From the NCBI RefSeq assembly GCF_016808095.1, contig NC_068979.1, positions 11,307,001 to 11,371,000 of the forward strand: a DNA stretch of 64,000 bases, given 5' to 3'. Both the position numbers and the translations under genes were made by a program. Positions 63,338-64,000 of this stretch are shown in pieces (the first letter of the stretch is position 1; every line of letters begins with the position of its first letter). The notes below the pieces were generated by a model that was not told where the DNA came from, ran no database searches, and worked only from the letters and a program-made list of their open reading frames with translations. The DNA is from Vigna angularis (taxonomy: Eukaryota > Streptophyta > Magnoliopsida > Fabales > Fabaceae).

Positions 63338-63652
63338 GTTGGGTACAAACAAAGTCCCCATCGGATAAAATAAGAGATGGACATAGGTTTATATATACAC
63401 ATAAGATACCTCCATTGGTAAGAGACCTTTTGAAGTGCTACCAAAAGCAAATCCGTGAGGGCTTGACCTAAAGCGGACAATATCTTACCAGAGGATGTTG
63501 GGTACAAACAAAGTCCCACATCGAATAAAATAAGAGATGGACATATGTTTATATATACACATAAGATATCTTCCTTGGTAAGAGGCCTTTTGGAGTGGTA
63601 CCAAAAGCAAATTCGTGAGGGCTTGACCCAAAACAAACAATATCTTACCAGT
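63338..63652. repeat. Two tandem copies of a 157-bp dispersed repeat
   Basis: Both copies start 'atgttgggtacaaacaaagtcc' and end 'gacaatatcttaccag', with 'gagggcttgacc' inside. The type is frequent in legume genomes and its end resembles the 'gcggacaatatc' class of short retroelement-derived repeats. A diverged copy lies at 41015-41175. Confidence 0.85.
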
Positions 63653-63753
63653 ATGGAGATCTATCTGTGTGTTGTCCCTGCCTACACTATTTTGGTTAAA
63701 TTTGATTATATTTTTGTTGTTAAACTAAATGTTATTTAACTTTTCATAACTAA

Positions 63754-64000
63754 TGTGAGACCCTAGAAAATCGGTACTGCAAATCCTTGTCGCGTCACCA
63801 TTAATAAGCGCCACATCACTGCTCAGTAAATTAAAAACGCACTTTGCACTGCATGCACTAGCGCCATGTGTCGCGTAGAAGCTTAGGAAGTGAGAAGTGG
63901 GAGTGCAGGTGTCGGCTGAGGGAAATGTTCGTCTGTTTGACGTGGATTGAATAAAATTGAGTTTTTGAAAATCTCTCCCACTCACCTACACGCATTCTTC
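63754..64000 (+). mobile_element. Start of another LTR, cut by the window edge
   Basis: TGTGAGACCC opens a sequence whose later part ('gcaggtgtcggctgaggg', 'gttcgtctgtttgacg', 'ttgagtttttgaaaatctct') parallels the first 250 bp of the gypsy LTR at 14940 ('gcaggtgtcaggagatgagc', 'aactgagtttttggaaagtt'). It is therefore probably a related Ty3/gypsy LTR continuing beyond the window. Confidence 0.6.

Overview
The window is plant nuclear DNA. It has intron-rich genes with GT-AG introns, AT-rich spacers, (TA)n arrays and many nested transposable elements. The repeat types and gene sequences point to a legume, most likely a Phaseoleae genus such as Vigna or Phaseolus; that placement is inference. I assembled three intact-looking host genes exon by exon, all on the minus strand.

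Host genes. (1) 1935-4803 is a seven-exon LrgA/LrgB-type plastidial glycolate/glycerate translocator-like gene (458 aa). Its apparent N-terminus lacks an obvious transit peptide. (2) 5540-9609 is a six-exon 4-coumarate-CoA-ligase-like enzyme of the Arabidopsis At4g19010 (4CLL6) type. It has 563 aa and ends in the peroxisomal signal SKL. (3) 43604-49846 is an eleven-exon OSCA/CSC1 osmosensitive channel of the At1g32090 type (863 aa), with a long Pro/His-rich repeat tail. PLGG1 and this OSCA are neighbours in Arabidopsis (At1g32080/At1g32090), so the window appears to keep an old gene pair now pulled apart by about 39 kb.

Transposon block, 10404-39616. From left to right it holds: a 1.0 kb Mutator-like element (MULE) with long TIRs and a GC-rich filler; a 2.4 kb fold-back element that is almost one large palindrome; and a MULE (14095-24309) split by a Ty3/gypsy retrotransposon (14940-23554, TSD AATAA). 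It ends with a decayed autonomous MULE (24454-39616) carrying a transposase-OTU pseudogene and, on the opposite strand, a plant-mobile-domain (PMD) pseudogene. Into this MULE went a Pack-MULE with VPS16 fragments (25082-29044, TSD TTTAATTAA), itself hit by a 2.3 kb TG...CA element (TSD ACGGC). The PMD frame was broken by a small hAT-like element (32521-36683), which was then hit by a Pack-MULE carrying a GRAS (SCL) fragment (32717-34488, TSD TAAATTTAA) and another MULE (34562-36439, TSD TAATTTATA).

Right flank. After the OSCA gene comes AT-rich spacer, then a Cassandra-type TRIM with 5S-rRNA-like LTRs whose two LTRs lie head to head inside intact 5-bp TSDs (55494-56441). Further on are a gag-only Copia-like element (61046-63332), a tandem pair of a dispersed repeat, and the start of another LTR at the window edge.

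No tRNA or intact rRNA genes, CRISPR arrays or bacterial features were seen. The host genes work separately: photorespiratory transport, peroxisomal acyl/aryl-CoA activation, and plasma-membrane osmosensing. The most unusual material is the multi-level nesting with captured VPS16 and GRAS fragments, the transposase-OTU/PMD composite, and the inverted-LTR Cassandra element.
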